In this document: piece by piece, positions 1 through 9,214 of the stretch
Layout: each line of letters begins with the position of its first letter
How positions within the stretch are numbered: position 1 is the stretch's first letter
Assembly: GCA_035628395.1 (NCBI GenBank)
Contig: DASPJX010000024.1
Location: 1-20,988 of the forward strand
Source: UBA4615 sp035628395
GTDB taxonomy: Bacteria; Pseudomonadota; Gammaproteobacteria; Burkholderiales; Burkholderiaceae_E
Length of the DNA stretch: 20,988 nt
Reading direction: 5' to 3'
The notes under the pieces: model-generated
What the model was told of the DNA's origin: nothing
The model's database searches: none
What the model saw: the letters and a program-made list of their open reading frames with translations, nothing else
Made by a program: the position numbers and the translations under genes

Positions 1-596
1 GCGAAGCCGTACCAGCGCGCGCCGATCGCGTCCCAGCCGTTGGACGACACGAACAGGATGCGGCGCGCCGGACGGCCGAACGCCTCGGGCGCCAGCGCGT
101 AGATCGCGTCGGTGGTCTTGAAGGTGCCGACGCGGTCCGACGACAGCACGTGGTCGAAGAGGCCGGTCATGCCGGCGCTGCGCACCGACACGTCGATCAT
201 CTCGCGATTGCCGTTGGTGAGGATGCCGAGCGGTAGCCCCGCGGCCTTCAGCGCGCGCAGCGCGTCGAGGTTCTCCGGGAAGGCCGACAGGCTCGCGTAC
301 TGGTTCATCAGCCGCGTCTCGACGGCGGCGTCGAGCGGCAGGCCGAGGCGCGCCGCGGCGTGGCGCAGCGCGTCGCGGGTCACGTCCCAGAACGGCTTGT
401 AGCGGCCCGACATCGCCCGCAGCCACGAGTACTCGAGCTGCTTCGCGCGCCAGGCCTGCGACAGCACGTCACCCCGGCCCGGCCAGAGCTGCTCGGCGAG
501 GCTCGCGACCGAGTGCACGTCGAACAGCGTCCCGTAGGCGTCGAAGACGACGGCCTGCACGGGCGCCGCCGGGGACGGACGCTGCTCGGAACGCAT
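1..596 (-). CDS. Haloacid dehalogenase, type II (HAD superfamily), C-terminus cut by window edge
   Basis: The gene reads from an ATG at 596 leftwards out of the window, giving 198 residues without a stop. The core HAD motifs are visible: motif I FDAYGTLFD with nucleophile Asp19, motif II LTNGN (Thr127-Asn128), the motif III lysine Lys160 in GTFK, and SSNGWD near residues 184-189. The cap region between about 40 and 110 and the DAYGTLFDVHSV start match L-2-haloacid dehalogenases, which release halide from short 2-haloacids in the cytosol through an aspartyl ester. Type II family members are about 220-240 residues, so some 25-40 are probably missing. Substrate cannot be fixed from sequence; many annotated type II dehalogenases may act on other small acids. 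The gene stands alone downstream of a 264-bp gap holding inverted repeats. Confidence 0.9.
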   Translation of the reverse strand, partial: MRSEQRPSPAAPVQAVVFDAYGTLFDVHSVASLAEQLWPGRGDVLSQAWRAKQLEYSWLRAMSGRYKPFWDVTRDALRHAAARLGLPLDAAVETRLMNQYASLSAFPENLDALRALKAAGLPLGILTNGNREMIDVSVRSAGMTGLFDHVLSSDRVGTFKTTDAIYALAPEAFGRPARRILFVSSNGWDAIGARWYGF

Positions 597-614
597 GCCG
601 CGATGCTAGCGGCG

Positions 615-669
615 GCATTCGTGCGGAAAAAGCATGGAATGCGCACATCAGACGGTACTTCGTGCGCAT
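615..669. promoter_or_regulatory. Inverted repeats in an AT-richer islet upstream of the dehalogenase gene
   Basis: In the 264-bp gap 597-860 no convincing gene is seen. Positions 614-680 are the least GC-rich part. They contain an 8-bp perfect dyad, ATGCGCAC at 639-646 with GTGCGCAT at 662-669 (15-base spacer), and an overlapping 6-bp dyad, GCATTC at 615-620 with GAATGC at 637-642. The middle arm is shared, so the two pairings exclude each other. The position about 20-75 bp upstream of the dehalogenase ATG suits an operator or leader structure. No good -35/-10 pair was found, so a regulatory role is inference. Confidence 0.35.
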
Positions 670-809
670 GAATGGCACGGCCGACGGACGGGACCGCGAT
701 CCGGACCCCGGCGGCGGGCGTCGGAACCGGGAGGGAGGAGACCGCGACGACGCGCCGGGACCGGCCCGGACGGGGCCTCGGCCGCCGGCGCCACGGAGCC
801 ACCCCGGGC

Positions 810-840
810 GCGACCGAGCCGCCCCGGGCGGGGCGGTCGC
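810..840 (-). terminator. GC hairpin downstream of the DUF3072 gene
   Basis: GCGACCG at 810-816 pairs perfectly with CGGTCGC at 834-840, with further GC pairing possible inside the loop. The hairpin begins about 20 bases after the minus-strand stop at 861. It lacks a U-run, so an intrinsic terminator is only a possibility; it could equally be an RNA-stabilising structure. Confidence 0.35.
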
Positions 841-860
841 GCCGGCGCCCAGACGCCCGC

Positions 861-1136
861 TCAGTGGTCGCGGCCCCGGCCGGTGCGGGCCTGCAGCTCG
901 TCGATGCGCCGCGACGCCTCGGCCTTGGTCAGCTCGGGGTCGAACGGCTCGCCGGCTTCCTCGCTCAGCGTCTTCAGGTACGAGGCCTGCGCGCCGGTCA
1001 TGGTCTCCTCGCCGGTCACCCACTCGGCGGGGTCCTTCTGGGCGTTGCTCGGCGCGTCGGACTCGGCGGGCGCGCGTTTCGGGTCGACGGCTCGGGTGTC
1101 GGGCGCGTCGGCGCGACGGTCGGAATGGGCCTTCAT
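861..1136 (-). CDS. DUF3072 domain-containing small hydrophilic protein
   Basis: A 91-residue, highly charged protein. The first 30 residues are rich in Asp, Arg, Ala and Pro and look disordered. Residues from about 33 on carry the conserved DUF3072 pattern, including PAEWVTGEETMTGAQ, ASYLKTLSEEAGE and a C-terminal helix ending in ASRRIDELQ. The family is known from many proteobacteria and actinobacteria as a short helical protein of unknown function, with no catalytic residues evident. The ATG at 1136 is chosen because a purine-rich GAGAGA lies about 8 bases upstream and because the frame upstream of it loses homology. The 82-bp gap to the metallopeptidase gene has an AT-richer patch (about 1172-1190) that could hold its promoter, but no consensus -35 was seen. 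Function is unknown; no signal peptide or membrane segment. Confidence 0.85.
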   Translation of the reverse strand: MKAHSDRRADAPDTRAVDPKRAPAESDAPSNAQKDPAEWVTGEETMTGAQASYLKTLSEEAGEPFDPELTKAEASRRIDELQARTGRGRDH

Positions 1137-1218
1137 GTCGTGTCTCTCGGATCGGAGGTTCGGGACGACTGGATATGCATACAGCATGCCCGTCGGTCCG
1201 GCCGATCCCGGACGCCGC

Positions 1219-1995
1219 TCAGTCCTCGCCGGACCGGAAGCCGTCGCGCCACGGCACCGACGCCCGCTCGAACACCGAGCCGCCGCCGGCGAAGACCGAC
1301 GGATCCCTCGCGCGCGCGAGCCACGCCGCGGTGTCGTAGTGGCTGCCCCGGGGCTCGGCGTCGCCGCGCAGCCCGAGCAGCCACGCATGGACCTCGGCGT
1401 AGCGGGCCGGATGGCGGCGCGCCGTCCAGGCGAGCGAGACCAGGTCGGCGAAGCCTTCCTCCCGGCGCGTCGCGCGCATCTCCTCGATCCGGGCGGCGAG
1501 GTCGACGGCGGCTCCGGCGGGCGCGCGACCCGGTGCGAAGCCGGCCGGCGGCGCGCGCCACGTGCCCTGCGCGTGCCGCCAGCAGTGGGCGAGCTCGTGC
1601 GCGGCGATCGCCTCGACGACGTGCGGCGGCGCGTCCGCGTCGAAGGCCTCGGTCCGCAGCGCGCCGCCGCCGGGGCCTCGCGCGGTCAGCACCAGCTTGC
1701 AGCGCCCGTCGACGAAGGCCATCGCGACCGGCGACTCGCCCGCGTTCGGCTGGGGCTGCACGACGACGTCGAGCGGCAGGCGCTGCGCGCGCGCCTCGGC
1801 GAGTACCGGCGCGGCCGCGTCGAGCCAGCGTCGCTCGTGCTCGGCGAGGCCGCCGGCGCGCAGCGGCGACGTCAGGGCGGCGACGACGAAGCCGAGCGCG
1901 ACGGTCGTGCGCCTTGCGCGGGCGCGGGGAGTGGGGCGGGGGCGCTCGGGCCCGGCGCGGCGGCCCGGGCCGCGCGGCGAAGGATGGACGCGCAT
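1219..1995 (-). CDS. Putative exported zinc metallopeptidase (HExxH)
   Basis: A 258-residue protein with an Arg-rich N-terminus followed by a hydrophobic stretch at about 30-46, likely a signal peptide or anchor, so the enzyme part would be periplasmic. The clear feature is HELAHCWRH at 133-141 (HExxH: His133, Glu134, His137). Forty-odd residues later comes EEGFAD (Glu179/Glu180 to Asp184), the ExxxD arrangement used in gluzincins for the third zinc ligand and its partner. No named peptidase family was recognised, so substrate is unknown. It is a single gene upstream of DUF3072, with an 82-bp gap. The ATG at 1995 has no strong ribosome-binding site; an in-frame GTG 15 bases upstream is an alternative start. 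The fold is well supported by the motif pair; peptidase activity is inferred. Confidence 0.75.
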   Translation of the reverse strand: MRVHPSPRGPGRRAGPERPRPTPRARARRTTVALGFVVAALTSPLRAGGLAEHERRWLDAAAPVLAEARAQRLPLDVVVQPQPNAGESPVAMAFVDGRCKLVLTARGPGGGALRTEAFDADAPPHVVEAIAAHELAHCWRHAQGTWRAPPAGFAPGRAPAGAAVDLAARIEEMRATRREEGFADLVSLAWTARRHPARYAEVHAWLLGLRGDAEPRGSHYDTAAWLARARDPSVFAGGGSVFERASVPWRDGFRSGED

Positions 1996-2113
1996 CCGCG
2001 CATGGGACACCGCCGCGCGCAGCCGCGCCACCCGGGAAAGCCGAAGGCCGGCGGCCCGGTCCGCTATCATCGGCGCCCCCGTCGCACCCCGCGACGCACG
2101 CCACCGGACCCCG

Positions 2114-2350
2114 ATGACCGCCTCCGCGCCGGCGCTCGCGCCGCCCGTGCCCGACGCCGAACGCCGCGACCTCGACGGACGCGCCGGCCGGATCGCGCTG
2201 CACGCCGTCGGGCGCGGCGCGCCGGTGTTGTGCGTGCACGGCATCGACGCGGCGGCCTCGGCGTACGAGATGCGCCCGATCGCGCAGGCGCTGCGCGCCT
2301 CGCGGCGGGTCCGCCTCGCGTCCGCCTGCCTCGGATTCCTCGGACGATGA
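2114..2350 (+). pseudogene. Alpha/beta hydrolase remnant with large internal deletion
   Basis: A 78-residue reading frame whose residues 25-65 match the start of an alpha/beta hydrolase: a first strand (GRIALHAVGRG), the strand leading to the oxyanion-hole motif (PVLCVHGIDAA) and the following helix (RPIAQALRASRRV). Intact members run about 260-300 residues and then show DLPGFG, the nucleophile elbow GxSxG and a C-terminal Asp/His. All of these are missing. The last dozen residues (ASACLGFLGR) resemble the last helix of such enzymes, so an in-frame internal deletion is more likely than a simple stop. The TGA overlaps the ATG of yceH (ATGA at 2347-2350), so the remnant may still be translated and feed ribosomes to yceH. 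It cannot be a working hydrolase. A short leader peptide is the alternative reading. Confidence 0.6.
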
Positions 2351-2997
2351 CGGCCGATCCCGCCGGCTTCGCGCCGCTGACCCCGCACGAGGCCCGCGTG
2401 CTCGCGGTGCTCGTCGAGAAGCGCCACACGGTGCCCGACGCCTACCCGATGTCGGTCAACGCGCTGCAGGCGGGCTGCAACCAGAGGACGAGCCGCGACC
2501 CGGTGATGGAGCTGTCCGAGGCCGACGTGCTGGCCGCGCTCGAGACCCTGCGCGCCCGCTCGCTCGCGATCGAGTCGAGCGGCGGCCGGGTGATGCGCTG
2601 GGCCGAGAACGCGAAGCGGGTGCTCGGCGTTCCGTCGGAGTCGGTCGCGCTGCTCGCGACGCTGGCGCTGCGCGGCCCGCAGACCGCCGCCGAGCTGCGG
2701 ACGCACTGCGAGCGCCTGCACCGGTTCTCGGACGTCTCCGCCGTCGAGGCCTACCTCGACGAGCTCGCGGCGCGGCCCGCGGGCGCCTGGGTGCGACGCC
2801 TGGCGCGCCAGCCCGGCGCGCGCGAGGCGCGATGGACGCACCTGCTGTGCGGCGAGCCGGCCGAGGCCGCGGAGGCCGCGCCGCAGCCCGGGCGGCCGGC
2901 TCCGGCGCCGGCCGACGCGCTGGCCCGGCTCGCCGAGCGCGTCGACCGGCTCGAGGCCGAGCTCGCCGAGCTGCGGGCGAGGCTCGACGCGCGCTGA
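2347..2997 (+). CDS. yceH: YceH family protein (DUF480)
   Basis: A 216-residue protein, the usual length for YceH (E. coli about 215). It opens with the characteristic LTPHEARVLAVLVEKRHTVP and NALQAGCNQRTSRDPVM pattern, continues with a second winged-helix repeat around LLATLALRGPQTAAELR, and ends in a short coiled-coil-like tail (LAERVDRLEAELAELRARL). The family has two winged-helix domains; its function is not established, though DNA binding is plausible from fold. The ATG overlaps the stop of the hydrolase remnant by four bases, and no strong ribosome-binding site is seen, which points to translational coupling. The C-terminal linker of about 20 residues is Ala/Pro-rich. It converges with the MliC-like gene, with only 16 bases between the stops. 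Confidence 0.92.
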   Translation: MTADPAGFAPLTPHEARVLAVLVEKRHTVPDAYPMSVNALQAGCNQRTSRDPVMELSEADVLAALETLRARSLAIESSGGRVMRWAENAKRVLGVPSESVALLATLALRGPQTAAELRTHCERLHRFSDVSAVEAYLDELAARPAGAWVRRLARQPGAREARWTHLLCGEPAEAAEAAPQPGRPAPAPADALARLAERVDRLEAELAELRARLDAR

Positions 2998-3013
2998 GCG
3001 GCGCGACCGAGCG

Positions 3014-3409
3014 TCAGGTGCGGCACTCCGCGGCGAGCCGCTGCCCCTGGCGGGCGTCGAGCAGCATCGACTTGCCCGGGATCACCAGCCAGACCAGGCC
3101 CGAGCCGGCGTCCTCGTAGCGCATCGCGCCGCTGCGCGCGTGGACCGCGCGCATCGTGTACTCGCGCCGGTCCCAGCGCAGGACCGCGGTGCGCTGGTCG
3201 GCCGACACCTCGCTCACGTGCAGGCTGCGCCCGAGCTCGCAGCGGTGCGCGCCGGTCCGCACCGCGATGCGGTGCGGATTGACGTCGTCGGCCGGGGCGA
3301 CGCGCGCCGGGCCGGGCGGCGTGGCCTGCGCCGCGGGCGACGCGGCCTGCGCGGCGGCGCACAGCGCGAGGAGGACGACGGCGGTGGCGGAACGGAGCGG
3401 AGCGGGCAT
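3014..3409 (-). CDS. Exported MliC-like small protein (possible lysozyme inhibitor)
   Basis: A 131-residue protein with a clear Sec signal peptide (MPAPLRSATAVVLLALCAAAQA, cleavage near residue 22), then an Ala/Pro linker. The mature part has a beta-rich pattern with two cysteines, Cys57 in HRCELG and Cys129 at the C-terminal end, and a middle segment SGAMRYEDAGSGLVW. That order (C-x2-G near the start, RYE, strand with W, final C) is like MliC/PliC-type periplasmic or outer-membrane lysozyme inhibitors, which block C-type lysozyme. Similarity is judged by eye and is partial. No lipobox cysteine is present at the cleavage site, so it should be soluble in the periplasm. The 273-bp region upstream is shared with the divergent dienelactone hydrolase gene. 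Confidence 0.6.
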   Translation of the reverse strand: MPAPLRSATAVVLLALCAAAQAASPAAQATPPGPARVAPADDVNPHRIAVRTGAHRCELGRSLHVSEVSADQRTAVLRWDRREYTMRAVHARSGAMRYEDAGSGLVWLVIPGKSMLLDARQGQRLAAECRT

Positions 3410-3556
3410 GCGGGCCTCCAGGGCGGCGTGACGGACGCCCGGAACGGGCGGTGCCGGGCGCGCGCCGATGGTATCGGGCGGGTGCGACGGCTCGACCGAC
3501 GGTGCGGCGGCCGCGCTCCGGCGGCAACGCGGCGGGGACGGGCGGGCGTCGCATCG

Positions 3557-3598
3557 CGGCGGACGGTGGACGGCGGACCGCGGACGGCGGACGTCCGG
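3557..3598. repeat. Three 14-bp tandem repeats
   Basis: Three successive units (3557-3570, 3571-3584, 3585-3598) share the first eight bases CGGCGGAC and then vary. They lie in the non-coding divergent region 3410-3682, directly upstream of the promoter-like dyad of the dienelactone hydrolase gene. Too short to be CRISPR. They may be slippage products or repeated protein-binding sites. Confidence 0.6.
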
Positions 3599-3608
3599 CC
3601 CGGCGGGG

Positions 3609-3649
3609 CCGCGGTCGGCTTTGCTAGGCTCTCGACCCGACGACCGCGG
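3609..3649 (+). promoter_or_regulatory. Candidate extended -10 promoter flanked by 9-bp inverted repeat
   Basis: CCGCGGTCG at 3609-3617 is repeated inverted, with no mismatch, as CGACCGCGG at 3641-3649. Between the arms is TGCTAGGCT at 3622-3630, which reads as an extended -10 (TGn plus TAGGCT). No -35 match is seen at the expected distance. If used, transcription would start near 3637, about 46 bases before the ATG at 3683, and the right arm would cover the start site, as expected for a repressor site. A nested GGTCG/CGACC pair (3613-3617, 3633-3637) would allow an alternative hairpin in the leader. Function is inferred. Confidence 0.4.
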
Positions 3650-3682
3650 GGTGCGGTCGCCACCGGACACGAGGAGACGGAC

Positions 3683-4366
3683 ATGGGACGGATGATGGAC
3701 TTCGAGCGGCCCGACGGCGGGCGGACCCGCGGCTACCTGGCCGAGGCCGCCCCCGGCGCGCCCGGGGTGGTGGTGATCCAGGAGTGGTGGGGTCTGAACG
3801 ACCAGATCCGCGGGGTCGCCGACCGCTTCGCGCGCGCAGGCTGGAACGCGCTCGCCCCGGACCTCTACCAGGGACGGGTCACGCAGGCGCCCGACGAGGC
3901 CAACCACCTGATGACGGGGCTCGACTTCGCGGGAGCCACCCACCAGGACATCCGGGGCGCGGTGCGCGCGCTCGCCGCGGGCGGCGGGAAGGTCGCGGTG
4001 ATGGGCTTCTGCATGGGCGGCGCGCTGACGATCGCGAGCGCGGTCCACGTGCCCGAGGTCTCGGCGGCCGTCTGCTTCTACGGCATCCCGCCGAAGGAGT
4101 TCGCCGATCCGGCGGCCATCGCGATCCCGCTGCAGGCGCACTTCGCGAATCGCGACGACTGGTGCACGCCGGCGGCCGCCGACGCGCTCGAGCAGGCGAT
4201 GAAGGCGGCGGGGCGCACGCCGGAGATCCACCGCTACGAGGCCGATCACGGCTTCTTCAACGAGCGCCGCGGCGACGTCTACGATGCGGCGTGCGCGCAG
4301 CGGGCGTGGGACCGCACCAGCGCGTTCCTCGCGCGCACGATCGGCGCCGGCGCCGGCCCGGCGTGA
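3683..4366 (+). CDS. Dienelactone hydrolase family protein
   Basis: A 227-residue cytosolic alpha/beta hydrolase, full length for the family. The catalytic triad is intact: Cys110 in GFCMGG, Asp158 in FANRDDW and His189 in EADHGFF, with spacings (48 and 31) identical to those of the Pseudomonas enzyme. Glu34 in VIQEWWGLND, which primes the thiolate, is also kept. Dienelactone hydrolases open the lactone formed in chlorocatechol or related ring-cleavage pathways to maleylacetate, though many homologues act on other lactones or esters. The start is fixed by a strong ribosome-binding site GAGGAGA at 3671-3677, six bases before the ATG. It is the first gene of the plus-strand cluster and its stop overlaps the GTG of the methyltransferase gene, so the two are likely co-translated. 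Confidence 0.93.
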   Translation: MGRMMDFERPDGGRTRGYLAEAAPGAPGVVVIQEWWGLNDQIRGVADRFARAGWNALAPDLYQGRVTQAPDEANHLMTGLDFAGATHQDIRGAVRALAAGGGKVAVMGFCMGGALTIASAVHVPEVSAAVCFYGIPPKEFADPAAIAIPLQAHFANRDDWCTPAAADALEQAMKAAGRTPEIHRYEADHGFFNERRGDVYDAACAQRAWDRTSAFLARTIGAGAGPA

Positions 4367-4995
4367 GCGGCCTGCCGGGTTCGGTCGATCGCTGGAACGC
4401 GCGCTACTCGGCCGAGGGTTTCGTGTTCGGCACCGAGCCGAACGACGTGCTCGCCGCCCGGGCCGGGCTGTTCGCGCCCGGCGACCGCGTGCTGTGCGTG
4501 GCCGACGGGGAGGGCCGCAACTCGACCTTCCTCGCCGCGCGCGGCTGCGCGGTGACCGCCTTCGACGCGTCGCCGGTGGGCGTCGACAAGGCGCGCGGCC
4601 TCGCCGCCGCGCGGGGCGTGACCGTCGAGCTGCACGTCGCGTCGGTCGACGACTGGGACTGGGCGGGACGGGCGCCGGCCGGCGGCTGGGACGCGGTGGT
4701 CGCGATCTTCGTGCAGTTCGCGACGCCCGCGCAGCGCGCGGCGATGTTCGAGGGCTTCGGGCGCGCGCTGCGACCGGGCGGGACGCTGCTGCTCGTCGGC
4801 TACGGTCCGCTGCAGCTCGAGTACCGCACCGGCGGCCCCGGCATCGCCGAGCACCTGTACGACGAGCCGATGCTCGAGCGGGCGTTCGCGGGTTGGCGCA
4901 TCGAGCGGCTCATGCGCGAGCAGCGCGCGCTCGCGGAGGGCGGCGGCCACGTCGGGATGTCGGACGTGCTCGAGCTGGTCGCCCGGCGCCCCTGA
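4363..4995 (+). CDS. Class I SAM-dependent methyltransferase
   Basis: A 210-residue protein starting at a GTG that overlaps the previous stop (GTGA, 4363-4366). The opening DRWNARYSAEGFVFGTEPND is typical of a TehB/thiopurine-methyltransferase-like group. SAM-binding motif I is VLCVADGEGRNSTFLA at 43-58, with acidic Asp68 in VTAFDAS after the second strand. A motif II/III region follows (WDAVVAIFVQF, then LRPGGTLLLVGY). The family methylates small molecules or metalloid oxyanions; the substrate is not evident. No membrane segment or signal is seen. Coupling to a dienelactone hydrolase is a recurrent kind of arrangement but does not by itself give the substrate. Confidence 0.9.
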   Translation: MSGLPGSVDRWNARYSAEGFVFGTEPNDVLAARAGLFAPGDRVLCVADGEGRNSTFLAARGCAVTAFDASPVGVDKARGLAAARGVTVELHVASVDDWDWAGRAPAGGWDAVVAIFVQFATPAQRAAMFEGFGRALRPGGTLLLVGYGPLQLEYRTGGPGIAEHLYDEPMLERAFAGWRIERLMREQRALAEGGGHVGMSDVLELVARRP

Positions 4996-5064
4996 GATCC
5001 GGGGCCGCGGGCCCCGCGACGCGCGCCGATGCCGGGACCGGGAGCGGCGTGGCATGATCGGGCG

Positions 5065-7692
<2,628 letters not shown>

Positions 7693-7699
7693 GGCCGCG

Positions 7700-8491
7700 A
7701 TGAGCGACGAGGATGCGCGCGACGGATCCCGGGCCGCGACCGGCGCTGCCCCGCCCGCCGCGACGCCCGCCCGACGAGCCATCCTGGTCGTCGGCGCGGG
7801 CGACGCGACCGGCTCGGCGATCGCGCGCCGCTTCGCGCGCGAGGGCTTCGTCGCCTGCCTCGCGCGTCGCGACGTCGCGAAGCTCGAGCCGCTGGTCGCG
7901 CGCATCCGCGAGGCCGGCGGCGAGGCGCACGGCTTCGGCTGCGACGCGCGCGACGAGGAGCAGGTGGTGGCGCTGGTGGACCGGATCGAGCGCGAGGTAG
8001 CGCCGATCGAGGTCGCGGTCTTCAACGTCGGCGGCAACGTGCGCTTCGGGCTGCTCGAGACGACCTCGCGCGTCTACCGGAAGGTCTGGGAGATGGCCTG
8101 CTTCGCGGGCTTCCTGACCGGTCGCGAGGCCGCGCGGGTGATGGCGCCGCGCGGGCGCGGCACGATCGTGTTCACCGGCGCGACGGCAAGCCTGCGCGGG
8201 CGCGAGGGGTTCTCCGCGTTCGCGGGCGCGAAGGCGGCGCTGCGCGCGCTCGCCCAGAGCATGGCGCGCGAGTTCGGGCCGCGGGGGCTGCACGTCGCGC
8301 ACGTCGTCGTCGACGGCGCGATCGACACCGCGTTCATCCGCGAGCGCTTCCCGGAGCGCCACGCGAGCAAGGCGCAGGACGGCATCCTCGATCCCGACCA
8401 CATCGCCGACGCGTACTGGATGCTGCACGCGCAGCCGCGCGACGCCTGGACCCACGAGCTCGACCTGCGACCGTGGCAGGAAGCCTGGTGA
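7700..8491 (+). CDS. SDR-like protein lacking the catalytic Tyr (SDR_c10-type)
   Basis: A 263-residue Rossmann-fold protein of the short-chain dehydrogenase/reductase superfamily. The nucleotide-binding loop is VVGAGDATGSAIA (glycines 32, 34, 38), slightly off the classical GxxxGxG. FNVGGN at 108-113 replaces NNAG, Ser164 sits in GATAS, and the active-site motif reads FAGAK, so Phe174 stands where catalytic Tyr should be while Lys178 is kept. This agrees with the SDR_c10 subgroup, described as having Phe for Tyr. Redox activity by the usual mechanism is therefore doubtful. The first 25 residues are an Ala/Pro-rich extension. GAGG at 7691-7694 lies five bases before the ATG, and only seven bases separate it from the TRAP gene, so the two are co-transcribed. 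Confidence 0.9.
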   Translation: MSDEDARDGSRAATGAAPPAATPARRAILVVGAGDATGSAIARRFAREGFVACLARRDVAKLEPLVARIREAGGEAHGFGCDARDEEQVVALVDRIEREVAPIEVAVFNVGGNVRFGLLETTSRVYRKVWEMACFAGFLTGREAARVMAPRGRGTIVFTGATASLRGREGFSAFAGAKAALRALAQSMAREFGPRGLHVAHVVVDGAIDTAFIRERFPERHASKAQDGILDPDHIADAYWMLHAQPRDAWTHELDLRPWQEAW

Positions 8492-8528
8492 CGCCCCGCG
8501 GCGCACCGATCCCGAGGAGGAGACGCCG

Positions 8529-9137
8529 ATGACCGATCCCGCCGCGCGCCGCTTCGAGCTCTGGCTCGACGTCGGCAGCGCCTATTCGTACGTCGCATGG
8601 CGCGCGCTGCCCGGCTTCGCCGAGCGGGTCGGCGCGTGGCCGACGCTCCGACCGATGCTGCTGGGCGGCGTGTTCAAGGCGACCGGCAACCGCAGCCCGG
8701 TCGAGGTCGCGGCGAAGGGGCGCTGGGCGGACGCCGACCTGCGTCGCCACGCGGCCCGGCTCGGCGCGCCCTACGCGTTCAACCCGTGGTTCCCGGTCAA
8801 CACGCTGGTGCCGATGCGGATCGCCGCCGGCCTCGCGATGCGCGAGCCCGGCTCGCTGCCGCGCTTCCTCGACGCGTGCTTCGACGCGATCTGGGGGCGC
8901 CCGCGCGACATCGCCGATCGATCGACCTTCGTCGCGGTGCTGGGCGAGGCGGGCCTCGACGCGCCGGCGCTGCTCGCGCTCGCGGAGGATCCCGAGGTCA
9001 AGGAACGGCTGAAGCGCGACACCGAGGAGGCGGTCGCGCGCGGCGTGTTCGGCGCGCCGACGTTCTTCGTCGGCGACGAGATGTTCTTCGGCCAGGACCG
9101 GATGGACTTCGTGGCCGACGCGCTCGCGACGCGCTGA
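8529..9137 (+). CDS. 2-hydroxychromene-2-carboxylate isomerase / DsbA-family kappa-GST-like protein
   Basis: A 202-residue thioredoxin-fold protein with a helical insert. It starts with a strand and ELWLDVGSAYSYVAWR; Ser17 corresponds to the serine that activates glutathione in HCCA isomerases and kappa-class GSTs, and no CxxC is present. The C-terminal GVFGAPTFFVGDEMFFGQDRM is the family hallmark (cis-Pro in GAPTF and GQDR). Known members isomerise ring-cleavage intermediates in naphthalene-type degradation using glutathione. An exceptionally strong ribosome-binding site (GAGGAGGAG, about 8514-8522) precedes the ATG by six bases. It is the last gene of the cluster and fits a catabolic theme with the dienelactone hydrolase, but the true substrate is unknown. 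Confidence 0.9.
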   Translation: MTDPAARRFELWLDVGSAYSYVAWRALPGFAERVGAWPTLRPMLLGGVFKATGNRSPVEVAAKGRWADADLRRHAARLGAPYAFNPWFPVNTLVPMRIAAGLAMREPGSLPRFLDACFDAIWGRPRDIADRSTFVAVLGEAGLDAPALLALAEDPEVKERLKRDTEEAVARGVFGAPTFFVGDEMFFGQDRMDFVADALATR

Positions 9138-9140
9138 GAC

Positions 9141-9168
9141 GCGCGCCGCGCCGAGACGCGCGGCGCGC
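9141..9168. terminator. 11-bp perfect GC hairpin between convergent genes
   Basis: GCGCGCCGCGC at 9141-9151 pairs without mismatch with GCGCGGCGCGC at 9158-9168 around a 6-base loop. It starts four bases after the HCCA isomerase-like stop and lies in the 77-bp gap facing the DUF4142 gene. No T-run follows on either strand. A bidirectional transcription barrier is likely from position and stability, but not proven. Confidence 0.5.
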
Positions 9169-9214
9169 CGAGGCTCACGACACGCCGAGACGCACGACGC
9201 GTCGCGTCGGACCG

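Noticed and set aside
2065..2070. TATCAT about 44 bases upstream of the hydrolase remnant
   Set aside because: Isolated -10-like hexamer with no -35; such matches are expected by chance.
634..2340. Long plus-strand frames over the DUF3072 and metallopeptidase genes
   Set aside because: Arg/Ala/Pro-rich without motifs; only the yceH part of the longest frame is recognisable. The minus strand carries the DUF3072 and HExxH motifs.
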